A DNA stretch of 64,000 nucleotides from Deefgea salmonis (GTDB lineage Bacteria; Pseudomonadota; Gammaproteobacteria; Burkholderiales; Chitinibacteraceae). Positions within the stretch are counted from its first letter, which is position 1. The number at the start of each line of letters is the position of its first letter. Both the position numbers and the translations under genes were made by a program. The DNA is taken from the NCBI RefSeq assembly GCF_020531905.1, contig NZ_JAJAWG010000002.1, positions 62,001-126,000 on the forward strand, given 5' to 3'. Below the pieces are notes generated by a model, which worked only from the letters and a program-made list of their open reading frames with translations, was not told the DNA's origin and ran no database searches. Of the stretch, positions 8,792 through 18,254 are shown one piece after another.

Positions 8792-10867
8792 TTATATTGT
8801 GGGTTTGGACTGATAGTGTTCAAAATTGCATTTAAATAAAACGGCAAATTCATCGGCGGGAATTGGGCGGCTTAATAAATAACCTTGAATTTGATCGCAC
8901 GCTGTTTTTTGTAAAAAGATTAATTGATCCGCGGTTTCTACGCCTTCGGCAATCAGGCGTAAATTCAAACTGCTGGCAATGCCGCAAATGGCGTTTACAA
9001 TCCCAGCGCTGCCGGGATTATCGGGCAGACCACGAATAAAGCTTTGGTCGATTTTAAGGTAGTCGAGCGTAAAGCGTTGTAAATACGATAAATTGGAATA
9101 GCCCGTGCCAAAGTCGTCAAGCGCCAAAGAAAACCCTGCGGCTTTTAGATTCAGCAAGAGACTGAGTGTCGCCTCGTCATTTTTCATCAGCATGGATTCG
9201 GTGAGTTCTAGTTCAATACGCTGGGCTTGAATTTGGTGTTGTTTTAGTTTACTCAGTAAGAGCTCGGTTAAATTGGCTTTAAATTGTTGCGCTGATAAAT
9301 TGATCGATAAACGATTGAGCTCGATTCCAGCTTGATCCCATTGCGCTAATTGCCCAATGGCTTCGGATAACACCCATTCGCCAATCGGTACAATGAGCCC
9401 GGTTTCTTCGGCAAAAGGAATAAATTCTGCGGGAGAAATAAAACCACGAATCGGATGCTGCCAGCGAATTAAAGCTTCAGCGCCCACAATATGGGTATTT
9501 TGCGTGTCGTATTGTGCCTGGTAAAATAGCTTTAATTCATTGCGCTCTAAGGCATGATGCAATTCGCTAGAGAGCTTTAAACGCGCCATTGAGCGTTGAT
9601 TCATTTCGGGCGAATAAAACAATAAATCTTGCTGCGCTTGTTTACCGCGATGCAGGGCCACGGCGGCTTGATTGATGAGCTTTTCGGCGTCGCGACCATC
9701 GTCCGGATAAATACTGATGCCGATATACGATTTGAGGAGTATTTCTTCGTCAGAGAGGACAAAAGGCTGGCTAATTTTAAGCAAAATTCTTTGCGCCACC
9801 ATCGCCGCATCATCACGGTGGCGAATATCAAATAAGCCAATATAAAACTCATCAGCCGCAAAGCGCGAAACCACGTCTTCATCGCGTAAGCTAGCGCGTA
9901 TTCTTTGGCCAACTTCGATTAAGACTTGGTCGGCGGCGGTATGGCCAAAAGAGTCGTTGAGCGCTTTAAAGCGGGCAATGTTAAAGCACAATAAAGCGCC
10001 ATGATGATGATTGCGGCGCGCCTCGCTGAGCGCTTGCTCAAGCAAAGTAAAGAGCATGGTGCGATTGGGGAGGTTGGTCAGCGGGTCAAAATAGGCGAGG
10101 CGATGCAATTGAGCTTCGGCGTGTTTTTTTTCTGTCAGGTCGGAAAAAATCGCAAAATAATGCGTCAGATCGCCTCGTTTATTTTTAACGCCGCTGATGG
10201 CCAAATGAATCGGATAGCGCTCGCCTGAGCCGCGCTCATCCCAAAGCTCACCTTCCCAGTGACCAATACGTCCCAGTAAATCGTACATCTGCTGCAAAAT
10301 TGACGATTCTCTTTGCTGCGCCAGCATAAAACTGGGCAGTTGCCCCAGCGTTTGCTCTAATTTTCGCTCAGTAATGTGGTGATACGCCGCATTACAACCC
10401 ACACAGCTAAAGCGCAAATTGGTAATCACAATCGCATCAGGCGCTTGCTCGAGAATGTGGCTATACAGCTGGTTTTTTTCTTCGACGGCCAATTGTTCGG
10501 TGATGTCGGTTAGGTAACCAATCATGCGAATGGGTTTTTGCTCGTCATTACGAATGAGCGTCAGGTGAATATTGGCCCAGAATACCGCGCCATTTTTTTT
10601 GCGGCGTAAAACTTCCATTTGCGCGTGGCCACTCATCATCACGGCATGCAGTAGCTCACTGTCGTCGCCGCTTTCATCGGCATACAGCATCAAAATATGC
10701 CGGCCCAGCACATCGTCGGCGGTATAGCCAAATAGCTGTTCAGCGCCTTTATTCCAGCCGGTAATATAGCCTTGTAAATCCAGAGTAATTAAGGAGGCAG
10801 CCAGATCATTAACAATCAAGCTGCTGGGGCCCAGTTCATTGAGCGTGGACACCTTACAGCGACTCAC
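8792..10867 (-). CDS. PAS-PAS-GGDEF-EAL protein, probable c-di-GMP phosphodiesterase
   Basis: A 691-residue cytoplasmic protein: PAS 1 (about 15-125, GWNKGAEQLFGYTADDV), PAS/PAC 2 (about 135-255), GGDEF-type domain (about 260-420), EAL domain (about 430-680). The GGDEF signature reads RFAADEF, so both glycines are alanine and cyclase activity is unlikely; an RDED I-site-like motif lies five residues before it. The EAL domain keeps EALIRWQHP, NLSAQQF, ELTES, DDFGTGYSNL, LKIDQSF and AEGVET, so c-di-GMP hydrolysis is expected, with the dead GGDEF possibly regulatory. The start is GTG 10867, overlapping the upstream HDOD gene by 14 bp, so the two are probably translated from one mRNA. Confidence 0.9.
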   Translation of the reverse strand: MSRCKVSTLNELGPSSLIVNDLAASLITLDLQGYITGWNKGAEQLFGYTADDVLGRHILMLYADESGDDSELLHAVMMSGHAQMEVLRRKKNGAVFWANIHLTLIRNDEQKPIRMIGYLTDITEQLAVEEKNQLYSHILEQAPDAIVITNLRFSCVGCNAAYHHITERKLEQTLGQLPSFMLAQQRESSILQQMYDLLGRIGHWEGELWDERGSGERYPIHLAISGVKNKRGDLTHYFAIFSDLTEKKHAEAQLHRLAYFDPLTNLPNRTMLFTLLEQALSEARRNHHHGALLCFNIARFKALNDSFGHTAADQVLIEVGQRIRASLRDEDVVSRFAADEFYIGLFDIRHRDDAAMVAQRILLKISQPFVLSDEEILLKSYIGISIYPDDGRDAEKLINQAAVALHRGKQAQQDLLFYSPEMNQRSMARLKLSSELHHALERNELKLFYQAQYDTQNTHIVGAEALIRWQHPIRGFISPAEFIPFAEETGLIVPIGEWVLSEAIGQLAQWDQAGIELNRLSINLSAQQFKANLTELLLSKLKQHQIQAQRIELELTESMLMKNDEATLSLLLNLKAAGFSLALDDFGTGYSNLSYLQRFTLDYLKIDQSFIRGLPDNPGSAGIVNAICGIASSLNLRLIAEGVETADQLIFLQKTACDQIQGYLLSRPIPADEFAVLFKCNFEHYQSKPTI

Positions 10868-11801
10868 GGACTAAGCGATGCACCCAAGCAATGGCTTGAA
10901 TTTCACTATTGACCCACGCTTGCTGCTTGGCGAGCAAGGGGCTGAGTAGGGCGTGCTGCGCATCGCCGGCTTCGAGTGCGCCAAGTTGCGCCAAGGCCGC
11001 GCCTAAAACACCATCGCCATCGATCAATGCTGCGCGTAAATTTTCATCCAGTGGCAATGGCGCGAGTAATTGCTGTAAAGGCTCACCAAACAGTCGATCC
11101 AGCAGCGACAGCATGCCGCATAAAAAAGCTTCGTCGGCGGGTGTATTGCCAAGCCAGCCGTGCTCGGCCCATTGCGCCATGCGTTTGCCACGCAGCGCTG
11201 CGGCTATCAAAAGAGCGGGCTTGCTGTTTTCACCGTATTGCTCGGCATAGATCAGTAGTTGTAGCCAGCGTTGCAGTTGGCGACGCCCCAGTAGGGTAAT
11301 GGCCTGGCGGATACTGCGTGCGGGCGTTGCGCTCCCCATACCCACTGAGTTGACTAAACGCAGTAAGTTCAGCATCAGTTGTGGGGCTTTAGCCAGTGCG
11401 GTTTCAAGTTGGGAAATTTCAGCATCGCTGACGATCAAGCTCAGCACTTCAAGTAGCACGGGTCGGCTTGGATTGCTGGTGCTGCTATGGCTTGATGCTT
11501 CGGTAAACCAAGGCCCGCAAACGGCATCATTGGCTTTGAGCTGATTTAAGTCTGCGGTATGTTGCACGTTAAAATACAGATGCCCGCCTTGTGGCAGTGC
11601 AATACCGTGTTCATCACGGATTAATGCGATCAATGGAGACGGGGTTGGTATGGCAGTTTCTTCGAGTAGCATGCACGGCAAGCTATGTAATTCATAGGTG
11701 TGGCAGGCCTCGCTGAGCGCATCGGCAGCATGTTGTGCGTGATGGGCAAAGAGTCCAGTCCAATTTTGCTGTGTATCCCAAACTAGCTCAAAAAAAATCA
11801 T
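10854..11801 (-). CDS. HDOD-domain signalling protein
   Basis: A 315-residue protein. The C-terminal half is an HDOD domain (about 125-310; VLLEVLSLIVSDAEISQLE, LMLNLLRLVNSVGMG, ITLLGRRQLQRWL). The N-terminal 120 residues look like the degenerate EAL-like half of YuxH-type proteins, without catalytic residues. HDOD proteins are non-catalytic and take part in signalling, often with c-di-GMP enzymes. ATG 11801 is used, with GAGAA about 9 nt upstream; TTG 11819 would add six residues. The gene overlaps the PAS-GGDEF-EAL gene downstream, so they are likely partners. Confidence 0.85.
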   Translation of the reverse strand: MIFFELVWDTQQNWTGLFAHHAQHAADALSEACHTYELHSLPCMLLEETAIPTPSPLIALIRDEHGIALPQGGHLYFNVQHTADLNQLKANDAVCGPWFTEASSHSSTSNPSRPVLLEVLSLIVSDAEISQLETALAKAPQLMLNLLRLVNSVGMGSATPARSIRQAITLLGRRQLQRWLQLLIYAEQYGENSKPALLIAAALRGKRMAQWAEHGWLGNTPADEAFLCGMLSLLDRLFGEPLQQLLAPLPLDENLRAALIDGDGVLGAALAQLGALEAGDAQHALLSPLLAKQQAWVNSEIQAIAWVHRLVRESL

Positions 11802-12135
11802 CGACTGCGTTCTCAACAATGTGTTTTTTTAAGGCTAGGACTTGGATCTACTTACGGCAAGATTTACTTTTTTGTATTTTGCTTTTGTTTTTATTGACAC
11901 CGAGTGGTAGATTCTATGGGCTTATTCGACGGCAAGCCATTTGAATCATGGCGATGGATTTGTTCTTGCGGCCGGCGTATTGGCACAAGCGCGTGTCGAT
12001 ATCGTATTTCTAATGACCTTGTACAGGTGTGAGTAAGGGATTGCCGGCGGTTTGGTTTTAGCGCCTGCAGTGAGCGACTTTCAAACTAAGATAAAGCGTC
12101 TGCAGCCTGACGGCGCGTAACGGAAGTGACTCATC
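11802..12135. other. Divergent intergenic region
   Basis: About 330 bp between the HDOD gene and the LOG gene. A TTGACA at 11894-11899 is the only good promoter-like hexamer, but no matching -10 at 16-18 bp is convincing. No repeats or small ORFs are supported. Confidence 0.4.
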
Positions 12136-12879
12136 ATGATTAATGAATATAACAAACCCATCGGCACGATTGACGATGAAGAGGCGCTGGATATTGTGGG
12201 TTCAGCGGTTTTAAAGCTTTGGGATGCGGTGGATGATTTATCGCGTCTGCGGCCCGCGCATACGCCAGATTATCATGTGACCATTTTTGGTTCGGCCCGA
12301 ATTGAAGACAATACGCCAGCGTATGAAGCGGTGAAGCAGTTGGCTTCGCAACTGGCTGCCATGGGCTGCCATATTGTAACCGGCGGTGGTCCAGGCTTAA
12401 TGCAAGCGGCCAATGAAGGCGCGAGTCAAGGTGCGCCCAATAAGCCAGAGGCGTCGGTGGGGATTCGGATTGATTTGGATTTTGAGCAGAATGTGAATGA
12501 TTTTGTGGGGCGTGTTTTTGAACATAAAACGTTTTTTTCGCGCTTACATCATTTTATTATGCGCTCGAATGCGTTTATTGTGACGCCCGGCGGGATTGGC
12601 ACTTTGCTTGAATTGTCGATGGTTTGGCAGTTGATTCAGGTGCGAAAACTCTACGATACGCCGATTATTTTGGTCGGCGAAATGTGGCATGAGCTGGTCG
12701 ATTGGGCGCAGCGACATATGGTCGACAATAACGCCGGTTTGGCCAGTCCCGTGGATATGCAAATTCCGATTGTGGTGGATTCGATCGAAGACGCGGTGCA
12801 GTTAATTCGTGAGCATCATGCGCGCTGGCAACAAGTCGATGGCGAGCTCAAGCAAATTCGAACTTCGCCACCGCGTTAA
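12136..12879 (+). CDS. LOG-family protein (TIGR00730 type)
   Basis: A 247-residue Rossmann-like protein with the LOG signatures GGGPGLMQAANEGA and TPGGIGTLLE. LOG enzymes cleave the N-glycosidic bond of nucleoside 5'-monophosphates (cytokinin riboside-5'-monophosphate phosphoribohydrolase or AMP nucleosidase activity). The length, with a 50-residue N-terminal extension, fits the longer bacterial type. ATG 12136 has CGGAAG 8 nt upstream. It converges with hemG over a hairpin. The physiological substrate is not predictable. Confidence 0.9.
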   Translation: MINEYNKPIGTIDDEEALDIVGSAVLKLWDAVDDLSRLRPAHTPDYHVTIFGSARIEDNTPAYEAVKQLASQLAAMGCHIVTGGGPGLMQAANEGASQGAPNKPEASVGIRIDLDFEQNVNDFVGRVFEHKTFFSRLHHFIMRSNAFIVTPGGIGTLLELSMVWQLIQVRKLYDTPIILVGEMWHELVDWAQRHMVDNNAGLASPVDMQIPIVVDSIEDAVQLIREHHARWQQVDGELKQIRTSPPR

Positions 12880-12884
12880 TCTTA

Positions 12885-12914
12885 AGCGCCAAACGGCTAC
12901 AGCGGTTTGGCGCT
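12885..12914. terminator. Hairpin between convergent genes
   Basis: Arms AGCGCCAAAC and GTTTGGCGCT (10 bp perfect). The TAG of hemG (12897-12899) lies in the loop. There is no T-run, so this is probably a weak or factor-assisted terminator. Confidence 0.55.
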
Positions 12915-13436
12915 CGCCGCTTCTTGTTGGACATAACGACGCACGGTGTCGGCAAAGTCGGCAACGTGCTGCCAATTGGTGTATTCAACGCAGCATTTTC
13001 CATCGCTCGGGCCGTCTGTCATTTTCATGATCAGGCGCATCATCTGCCGATCTAGCCAGCCATAACGCGGGTAATCCAAACGTCCAGCGACTGACATTGC
13101 GGTAAACGGCTGCAGGTGGTGCTGCGCGAGTAGTTTTTTTAAATAGCCATTCGGTGTGCCATCCCCTTTGCGGGCATTTAAGCTGACCGACATCACCGCC
13201 AATGGCGCAAGCAGTGTGTGGTGCTCAAAAAATTGTTGCACTTCGGCGTGATGCCGACCGTAGCGAACGGAGGCGACGACGATGATCGCTTGCCAGCTTT
13301 TGCTCATATTGGGCGGTGATTTTAAGTCGGCGAGTTCGCTATGCACGGCTTGTTGCGCTAAATGTTGCTGCAGCGTTTGCGCAATGTGTTTGGCTTGGCC
13401 ATCGCGGCTGGCGTAAAGAATTAAAGTCGGTTTCAT
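12897..13436 (-). CDS. hemG: Menaquinone-dependent protoporphyrinogen oxidase (HemG type)
   Basis: A 179-residue flavodoxin-fold protein starting MKPTLILYASRDGQA, with the FMN phosphate loop YASRDGQAKHIA and SVRYGRHH, then a C-terminal KMTDGPSD typical of HemG. It oxidises protoporphyrinogen IX to protoporphyrin IX using FMN and the quinone pool, in haem synthesis. ATG 13436 is preferred over TTG 13457 since homologues start at the first beta strand. No other haem gene is nearby. Confidence 0.88.
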   Translation of the reverse strand: MKPTLILYASRDGQAKHIAQTLQQHLAQQAVHSELADLKSPPNMSKSWQAIIVVASVRYGRHHAEVQQFFEHHTLLAPLAVMSVSLNARKGDGTPNGYLKKLLAQHHLQPFTAMSVAGRLDYPRYGWLDRQMMRLIMKMTDGPSDGKCCVEYTNWQHVADFADTVRRYVQQEAASAKPL

Positions 13437-13533
13437 CCGCGCAAGTATAAGTGACAAGACGACGCTCGATATTGAGCGGCATCAGTTCGGCTCGTTCGCG
13501 TCGCCTTATTTTGAGCTGCGTTGACTGGCCGAT

Positions 13534-16203
13534 TTAGGGGCTTTTTTGCCCGCTGCTACGCTCTTGTCGCGGCGGTAGTGGTGAAAAATAACCCATAAAC
13601 AGCAGCAATATCCCGACTGCGATAAAAGCAACGATGCGCTCAATGCCGCTGATTTGCGACAGGTCAAAAACAAAAAGCTTAACGACGACGACCGTCAATA
13701 AGCTGGCGCCGACTAGCCATACATCACGTCTTAATTGCCGCGTTGCCAGCAGCATCAAGCTTAAGGCGAGTACGGTCCAGAAAATGGTTAAGCTCATTTG
13801 CACTTGCATTGAATGCATCAGCGCATCAAATTGATACGCAATGTGTTGGCTGTGATGCAGTGTTCTCAATAAAACCGCGTTCAGCCAGACAAAAATAGAC
13901 ATTCCTGCTGCTGCGAAGATGGCGCGATTTGGCCATGGATAATCAGGCCAAGTGGCTTTTAACTGTCGTAACCATAAAGCCAAACTGGCCAATGCCACGC
14001 ACTGCATTAAATCGATCGGATTCAATAGCGGTAGATAAAAGCCGGTTTGGGTATCGCCACTGGCCAGTGCGCTATCAAAACCCCATAGCCATAAAAAACC
14101 AGTGATGGGCAGCGCACCAATCAGCCAATAGATCAATTTAAAATCATGAATCGGCCAGCGGAGGCCTAATTTAATCAATAGCAGTAGAGCGAGAGTCGCG
14201 AGTAATGCCCACGCTGAAATAGACCACGTTCCATTGGGTATATGGCTGTTAACTATTAAATTAAAGTCATGTACGAATATACCCATGATTAGCCAGAGAC
14301 TGATTAAGTGTAGGCTGGCGGTAAAGCGTGGCATTGAGCGATCTTTGTCGTAGCGATGCAGCAGCCAATAATTGACTAGCAAAGCGACAGGCCAAACCAG
14401 ATGACTTAAGAAATAGCCCATTTGATCTAAGGCGATCAGGACTAGCCCAATCGGTAAGACTTGAGCTGGCCAGCGTGCGGTGTGCCAATAGCCGCGCCAA
14501 TAAATCCAGTTAAAAATCAGACTGGTCATTAGCGCAAACAGCAGCATGACTTGATTTTGCTGCTGCCAGCTCACAAAGCGATCAATCTCTGCGGCATACG
14601 TGCCCAGCCACCATAGCCAACCACCCAGCACAAACAGCCAGCCGACAATGCGTAATTTGTTTTGCGCCTGTGGCCAGTGCGACTGAACGTTGCGTTGTAA
14701 GCACCAGGCACTGAATAAGCTGCTGATGGCAATGATGTTGCCGCCGATAAATCCGGCATTCAAGATGGGCGTTGCGCCAAAATAATGCCCATCAATTAAA
14801 AAGCCAATACTCGCGAGCATTTGGAGTAATAAACCAAACGCCAGTGGCAGGCGGCGCTGTTGCAAAACACTGATCCAAACCACGCCAGCGCCTTCGATTG
14901 CCCAAATGGCGCTGCTTAGATGTGCATCAAAAGCGAGCGGCACTGCGAGGCTGGCAAAAATAACTCCAAGAGCAGTAAATGATTCGCCAATGCGTTTAAG
15001 TCCGCTATGGCGGCGTAAGGCATATGCCAGAACCCAATAAAATAAAGCCAGCGCCACCGCCGAATAGGCCAAGCCGTAACTCGTGTTTTGCAGCAAACAC
15101 CCTTGCAGGGCAAAGCAGACGATGGGCGTGCCAAATAGCAAAGTAGCATCGGTTGACGATGGATTTGGGCTGGGTTGGTGCCGCGCATATAAGACGGTGA
15201 TGGCGACATAAAATAAGAAAAATAAGATCAAAAACGGCTCAGTGCTGTTGAAAAACGCACTGCGATAAGTCAGCGTGCCCCAAAGCGTCGCAATGGCAAA
15301 GGTAAAGAAAAATCCGATTAAATTGAGCGAGCGCCAGGCTTTAAACCATGCCATCGCAAAAATACTGGCGTTTAAAATCGCGTAATAACTAAACAGCATG
15401 ACATGATTGCCGCTGCCATTAGCAACCAAAATCGGCGCTAAAAAGCCTCCACAAATGCCCATTACTGCCAATGAGCGCGCATTTTGTTTGAGTGCTAAGT
15501 AAGCCGAAACGATGCCGATAATCACCAGTAAAGTAAGGGTGAGTAACTCGGGCAAGAGTTGATACAGCTTGAGCGCGGCAAACGTCGTCATATACAGAAT
15601 GCCTATTGCGCCGCCTTGTAAGATTAAGGCGTAGGCGGTGTTTTTAAAGCGTAAACGCCAGCCAATACCCAGTAAGGCGCTGGCGCCGAGCACTAAGCCA
15701 CACAGCCGATATTCGATGGGCAGTAAATGATTATCGCTGGCGTATTTGAGCAAAAAACCAACGCCAAAAAATAAGATGACAATCCCCAGCCGAACAACGG
15801 TATTGCCACCGAAAAGCCAGGCTTGCAGTTGTAACGTTATTTTGGAGAACCAGCCGGGTAGGGCCATCGATTGAGTGCTCTCGCGGGTATTGTCGCCAGA
15901 GACCGTTGCGATCGTTTTGGCCGGAGGTGGTGTTGGTGTTGGGGTTGGGGTTGGGATTGCAGTGATCTCGGCGACCGTGGTTTGCTCAGTCTGAGCCCGC
16001 AATTGTTGCACTTCGAATTCGAGTTTTTGGATGCGATCTTGTAGTTGTTGTAATTGTTGCTGCCAATTAGGGACTGCTGCATTGGGGCGCTCGATGACAT
16101 AGCCAATCGCATAAGCGATGGCCGCGAGGACCAGTGCTAAAGGCCATTCAAAGAATTGCCAGCCCAAAATGAAACCGATTACAACAAGAAAAAACCGCAG
16201 CAT
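13534..16203 (-). CDS. DUF2339 polytopic membrane protein
   Basis: A protein of about 889 residues. Two N-terminal hydrophobic segments are followed by a short coiled coil (NWQQQLQQLQDRIQKLEFEV), a Pro-Thr linker with alternating PT residues, and about 20 or more TM segments to the end. This is the DUF2339 architecture, whose function is unknown. ATG 16203 has AAAGG 5 nt upstream; TTG 16218 is an alternative. The linker is encoded by a G/T-rich simple repeat at about 15927-15957, where length change by slippage is possible. Single gene, downstream of the sRNA region. Confidence 0.88.
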   Translation of the reverse strand: MLRFFLVVIGFILGWQFFEWPLALVLAAIAYAIGYVIERPNAAVPNWQQQLQQLQDRIQKLEFEVQQLRAQTEQTTVAEITAIPTPTPTPTPPPAKTIATVSGDNTRESTQSMALPGWFSKITLQLQAWLFGGNTVVRLGIVILFFGVGFLLKYASDNHLLPIEYRLCGLVLGASALLGIGWRLRFKNTAYALILQGGAIGILYMTTFAALKLYQLLPELLTLTLLVIIGIVSAYLALKQNARSLAVMGICGGFLAPILVANGSGNHVMLFSYYAILNASIFAMAWFKAWRSLNLIGFFFTFAIATLWGTLTYRSAFFNSTEPFLILFFLFYVAITVLYARHQPSPNPSSTDATLLFGTPIVCFALQGCLLQNTSYGLAYSAVALALFYWVLAYALRRHSGLKRIGESFTALGVIFASLAVPLAFDAHLSSAIWAIEGAGVVWISVLQQRRLPLAFGLLLQMLASIGFLIDGHYFGATPILNAGFIGGNIIAISSLFSAWCLQRNVQSHWPQAQNKLRIVGWLFVLGGWLWWLGTYAAEIDRFVSWQQQNQVMLLFALMTSLIFNWIYWRGYWHTARWPAQVLPIGLVLIALDQMGYFLSHLVWPVALLVNYWLLHRYDKDRSMPRFTASLHLISLWLIMGIFVHDFNLIVNSHIPNGTWSISAWALLATLALLLLIKLGLRWPIHDFKLIYWLIGALPITGFLWLWGFDSALASGDTQTGFYLPLLNPIDLMQCVALASLALWLRQLKATWPDYPWPNRAIFAAAGMSIFVWLNAVLLRTLHHSQHIAYQFDALMHSMQVQMSLTIFWTVLALSLMLLATRQLRRDVWLVGASLLTVVVVKLFVFDLSQISGIERIVAFIAVGILLLFMGYFSPLPPRQERSSGQKSP

Positions 16204-16389
16204 AAAAACCTTTGCCAATGAAGTCGTGTGGGGTAGTGTAAGGTGTCGTTTCGAGGTTAAAAGTTAATGAGTCTAATGTCGCTCTATATGAAGAAAAAGT
16301 CTATTTTTTCAAAGTAAAGAACTTTTTATTTTGGTGGTAAAAATACAACGAATTTTGTTTTTGGGTGGCGTAATATCCATATATGGGAT

Positions 16390-16457
16390 GCGCCTTGAAC
16401 ACGCTACCAAAAGATATAACCACCGAATGCCCCGTACTGAACAGCGGGGCATTTTTA
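16390..16457 (+). ncRNA. Candidate sRNA 1 of a tandem sibling pair
   Basis: A putative promoter TTGTTT (16355-16360), 17 bp, CATATA (16378-16383) leads to a transcript of about 68 nt. It carries GAACACG near its 5' end (16397), an unpaired middle containing AACCACC, and an intrinsic terminator with arms AATGCCCCG / CGGGGCATT plus TTTTT (16426-16457). No ORF is present. The same layout recurs at 16600-16666 with an almost identical terminator loop (TACTGAACA). Ends are estimates. Confidence 0.55.
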
Positions 16458-16599
16458 CATTCAGCGTTTATGTTTTTCGTAAAAATAAATAGCGCACTCG
16501 CTTTTATATGCGTTTATTCTGTAAATTAGTACACTCTAATTATGGCAAAAATGCAGAGAAGCGATGGTTTTTGCTCGGTATGATGATTTCAAGTTAACG

Positions 16600-16666
16600 C
16601 TTTGAACACGTTGACTTATACGAGAGTAAGGCCCCAATGCCCCGTACTGAACAACGGGGCATTACT
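16600..16666 (+). ncRNA. Candidate sRNA 2 of a tandem sibling pair
   Basis: A second unit with GAACACG (16604), a 25-nt divergent middle containing GAGAGTAAGGCCCC, and a terminator with arms AATGCCCCG / CGGGGCATT (16636-16663) that is identical in stem and differs by one base in the loop from unit 1. TATGAT at 16579-16584 is a possible -10; no good -35 is seen. The T-run is poorer (ATTACTTTAT). Ends are estimates. Confidence 0.5.
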
Positions 16667-16710
16667 TTATCTGAATGCTAGATTCCTTGTGTAATTGACC
16701 TTATTGACGA

Positions 16711-16740
16711 AAAAAAAGCCACTCAATCGAGTGGCTTTTT
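16711..16740. terminator. Intrinsic terminator of ctpA (bidirectional)
   Basis: Arms GCCACTC and GAGTGGC with an AATC loop, A-run before and T-run after. It ends the ctpA-envC-gpmI group on the minus strand. Confidence 0.9.
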
Positions 16741-16752
16741 GCTAGGCGCGAA

Positions 16753-18204
16753 TTATTTTTTCACGCTGGGCTTGTCTTTATTGAGCATTAATTGCTGCAC
16801 TTTGAGCACATTGAGCGCCTGCTGCAATTGGAAGTCCGATTTAGAAACTAGTTCACGCGGATTTTCATCCGGATCAACGCCACTGGCATTAATTTTGGCT
16901 GGTTTTTTGATTTCGGTTTTAACGACCGCTGGCGTAGCTTCAGTTTTGCCGGCGTCTTTATCACTTGGATTATCTAAATGCTTGCCCAAATCAGATTCAC
17001 GCAAGCGTAAGCCAAAGTCTTCTTTACCGTTGAGTGTTGCGTCTTCAACGATAATATCAGGGGTAATGCCCTTGGCCTGAATTGATCTGCCGTTTGGCGT
17101 GAAATACCGTGCAGTAGTGAGCTTGAGCGCACTCTTGGCATCAATCGGCAAAATCGTTTGTACCGAGCCTTTACCAAACGTTTGCGTGCCAACCACTAAA
17201 GCGCGTTTATGGTCTTGCAAGGCACCGGCAACAATCTCTGAGGCCGAGGCTGAGCCACCATTGACCAGCACCACCAGCGGTACATTTTTGATGTCAGCAG
17301 GTAGGTCTTTGAAAAAGTCTTTTTTGCTATCGCGCTGATAAAACTGCGGATTCGCAGTTAAGCGAATTTTAGAATCAGCAACACGACCTTCGGTGTAAAC
17401 AACTAAAGCGTCTTTAGGTAAAAACGCGGCTGAAACGCCGACTGCGCCATCGAGTAAGCCACCTGGATCATTGCGTAAATCCAACACAATGCCTTTGAGT
17501 GGCGCTTTGTTTTCTTTGTAAAGCGCTTCAATGGCTTGGCCGAGGTTTTCGCTAGTATGTTCTTGGAATTGTGTTACGCGGATATAGCCATAGCCTGGTT
17601 CTGCGAGTTTGTATTTAACCGATTGCACTTTAATAATCGCGCGTTTTAGCGTCACGACGATCGGTTTGCTTTCGCCTTTTCGGAGCAAGGTGAGGGTGAC
17701 CGGTTCGCCCACTTTACCGCGCATTTTGGCCACGGCTTCATTAAGGGTTAAACCTTGCACTTGGGTGTCACCAATTTTGGCGATAAAGTCACCCGGTTTT
17801 ACGCCTGCACGATAGGCGGGCGTATCTTCGATTGGCGAAACTACGCGCACTAAGCCGTCTTCCATATTGACTTCAATACCTAAACCGCCAAATTCGCCTT
17901 GGGTATTGACTTTGAGCTCTTTAAAAGCGGCTTCATCCAGATAGCTTGAGTGTGGATCTAACCCGGCCACCATGCCTTTTATGGCTTCATTAATGAGCTT
18001 TTTGTCTTCAACGGGCTCAACATAACTTTGCTTAATAACACCAAAAACGGTTGAGAAGGCACGAAGCTCATCAATCGGTAATGGATTGCTTACGGAATCT
18101 TTATCTGCCGATGCATTGAATGAAAGGCTAAGAGCTACGCCGAGGCCAGCGCCTGCAGCGAGAAGGCTGACTTTTTTCCAGCGACTGTAAGGCTTGTGCG
18201 ACAT
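16753..18204 (-). CDS. ctpA: S41 C-terminal processing peptidase (CtpA)
   Basis: A 483-residue periplasmic serine protease. A signal peptide is at about 12-33, followed by an N-terminal helical domain, a PDZ domain (about 95-180, GGLGIEVNMEDGLVRVV) and an S41 catalytic core with NGGSASASEIVAGAL (nucleophile Ser) and GTQTFGKGSVQ (Lys general base). C-terminal processing peptidases trim or degrade periplasmic proteins, including cell-wall hydrolases and their adaptors. It is last in the leftward gpmI-envC-ctpA group, 50 bp after envC, matching the known association of CtpA with envelope hydrolase control. Confidence 0.95.
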   Translation of the reverse strand: MSHKPYSRWKKVSLLAAGAGLGVALSLSFNASADKDSVSNPLPIDELRAFSTVFGVIKQSYVEPVEDKKLINEAIKGMVAGLDPHSSYLDEAAFKELKVNTQGEFGGLGIEVNMEDGLVRVVSPIEDTPAYRAGVKPGDFIAKIGDTQVQGLTLNEAVAKMRGKVGEPVTLTLLRKGESKPIVVTLKRAIIKVQSVKYKLAEPGYGYIRVTQFQEHTSENLGQAIEALYKENKAPLKGIVLDLRNDPGGLLDGAVGVSAAFLPKDALVVYTEGRVADSKIRLTANPQFYQRDSKKDFFKDLPADIKNVPLVVLVNGGSASASEIVAGALQDHKRALVVGTQTFGKGSVQTILPIDAKSALKLTTARYFTPNGRSIQAKGITPDIIVEDATLNGKEDFGLRLRESDLGKHLDNPSDKDAGKTEATPAVVKTEIKKPAKINASGVDPDENPRELVSKSDFQLQQALNVLKVQQLMLNKDKPSVKK

Positions 18205-18254
18205 CCGATTATTCCTGTTTTGAATCGTTAAGGCTCATTAAGGCCTCTAAATAA

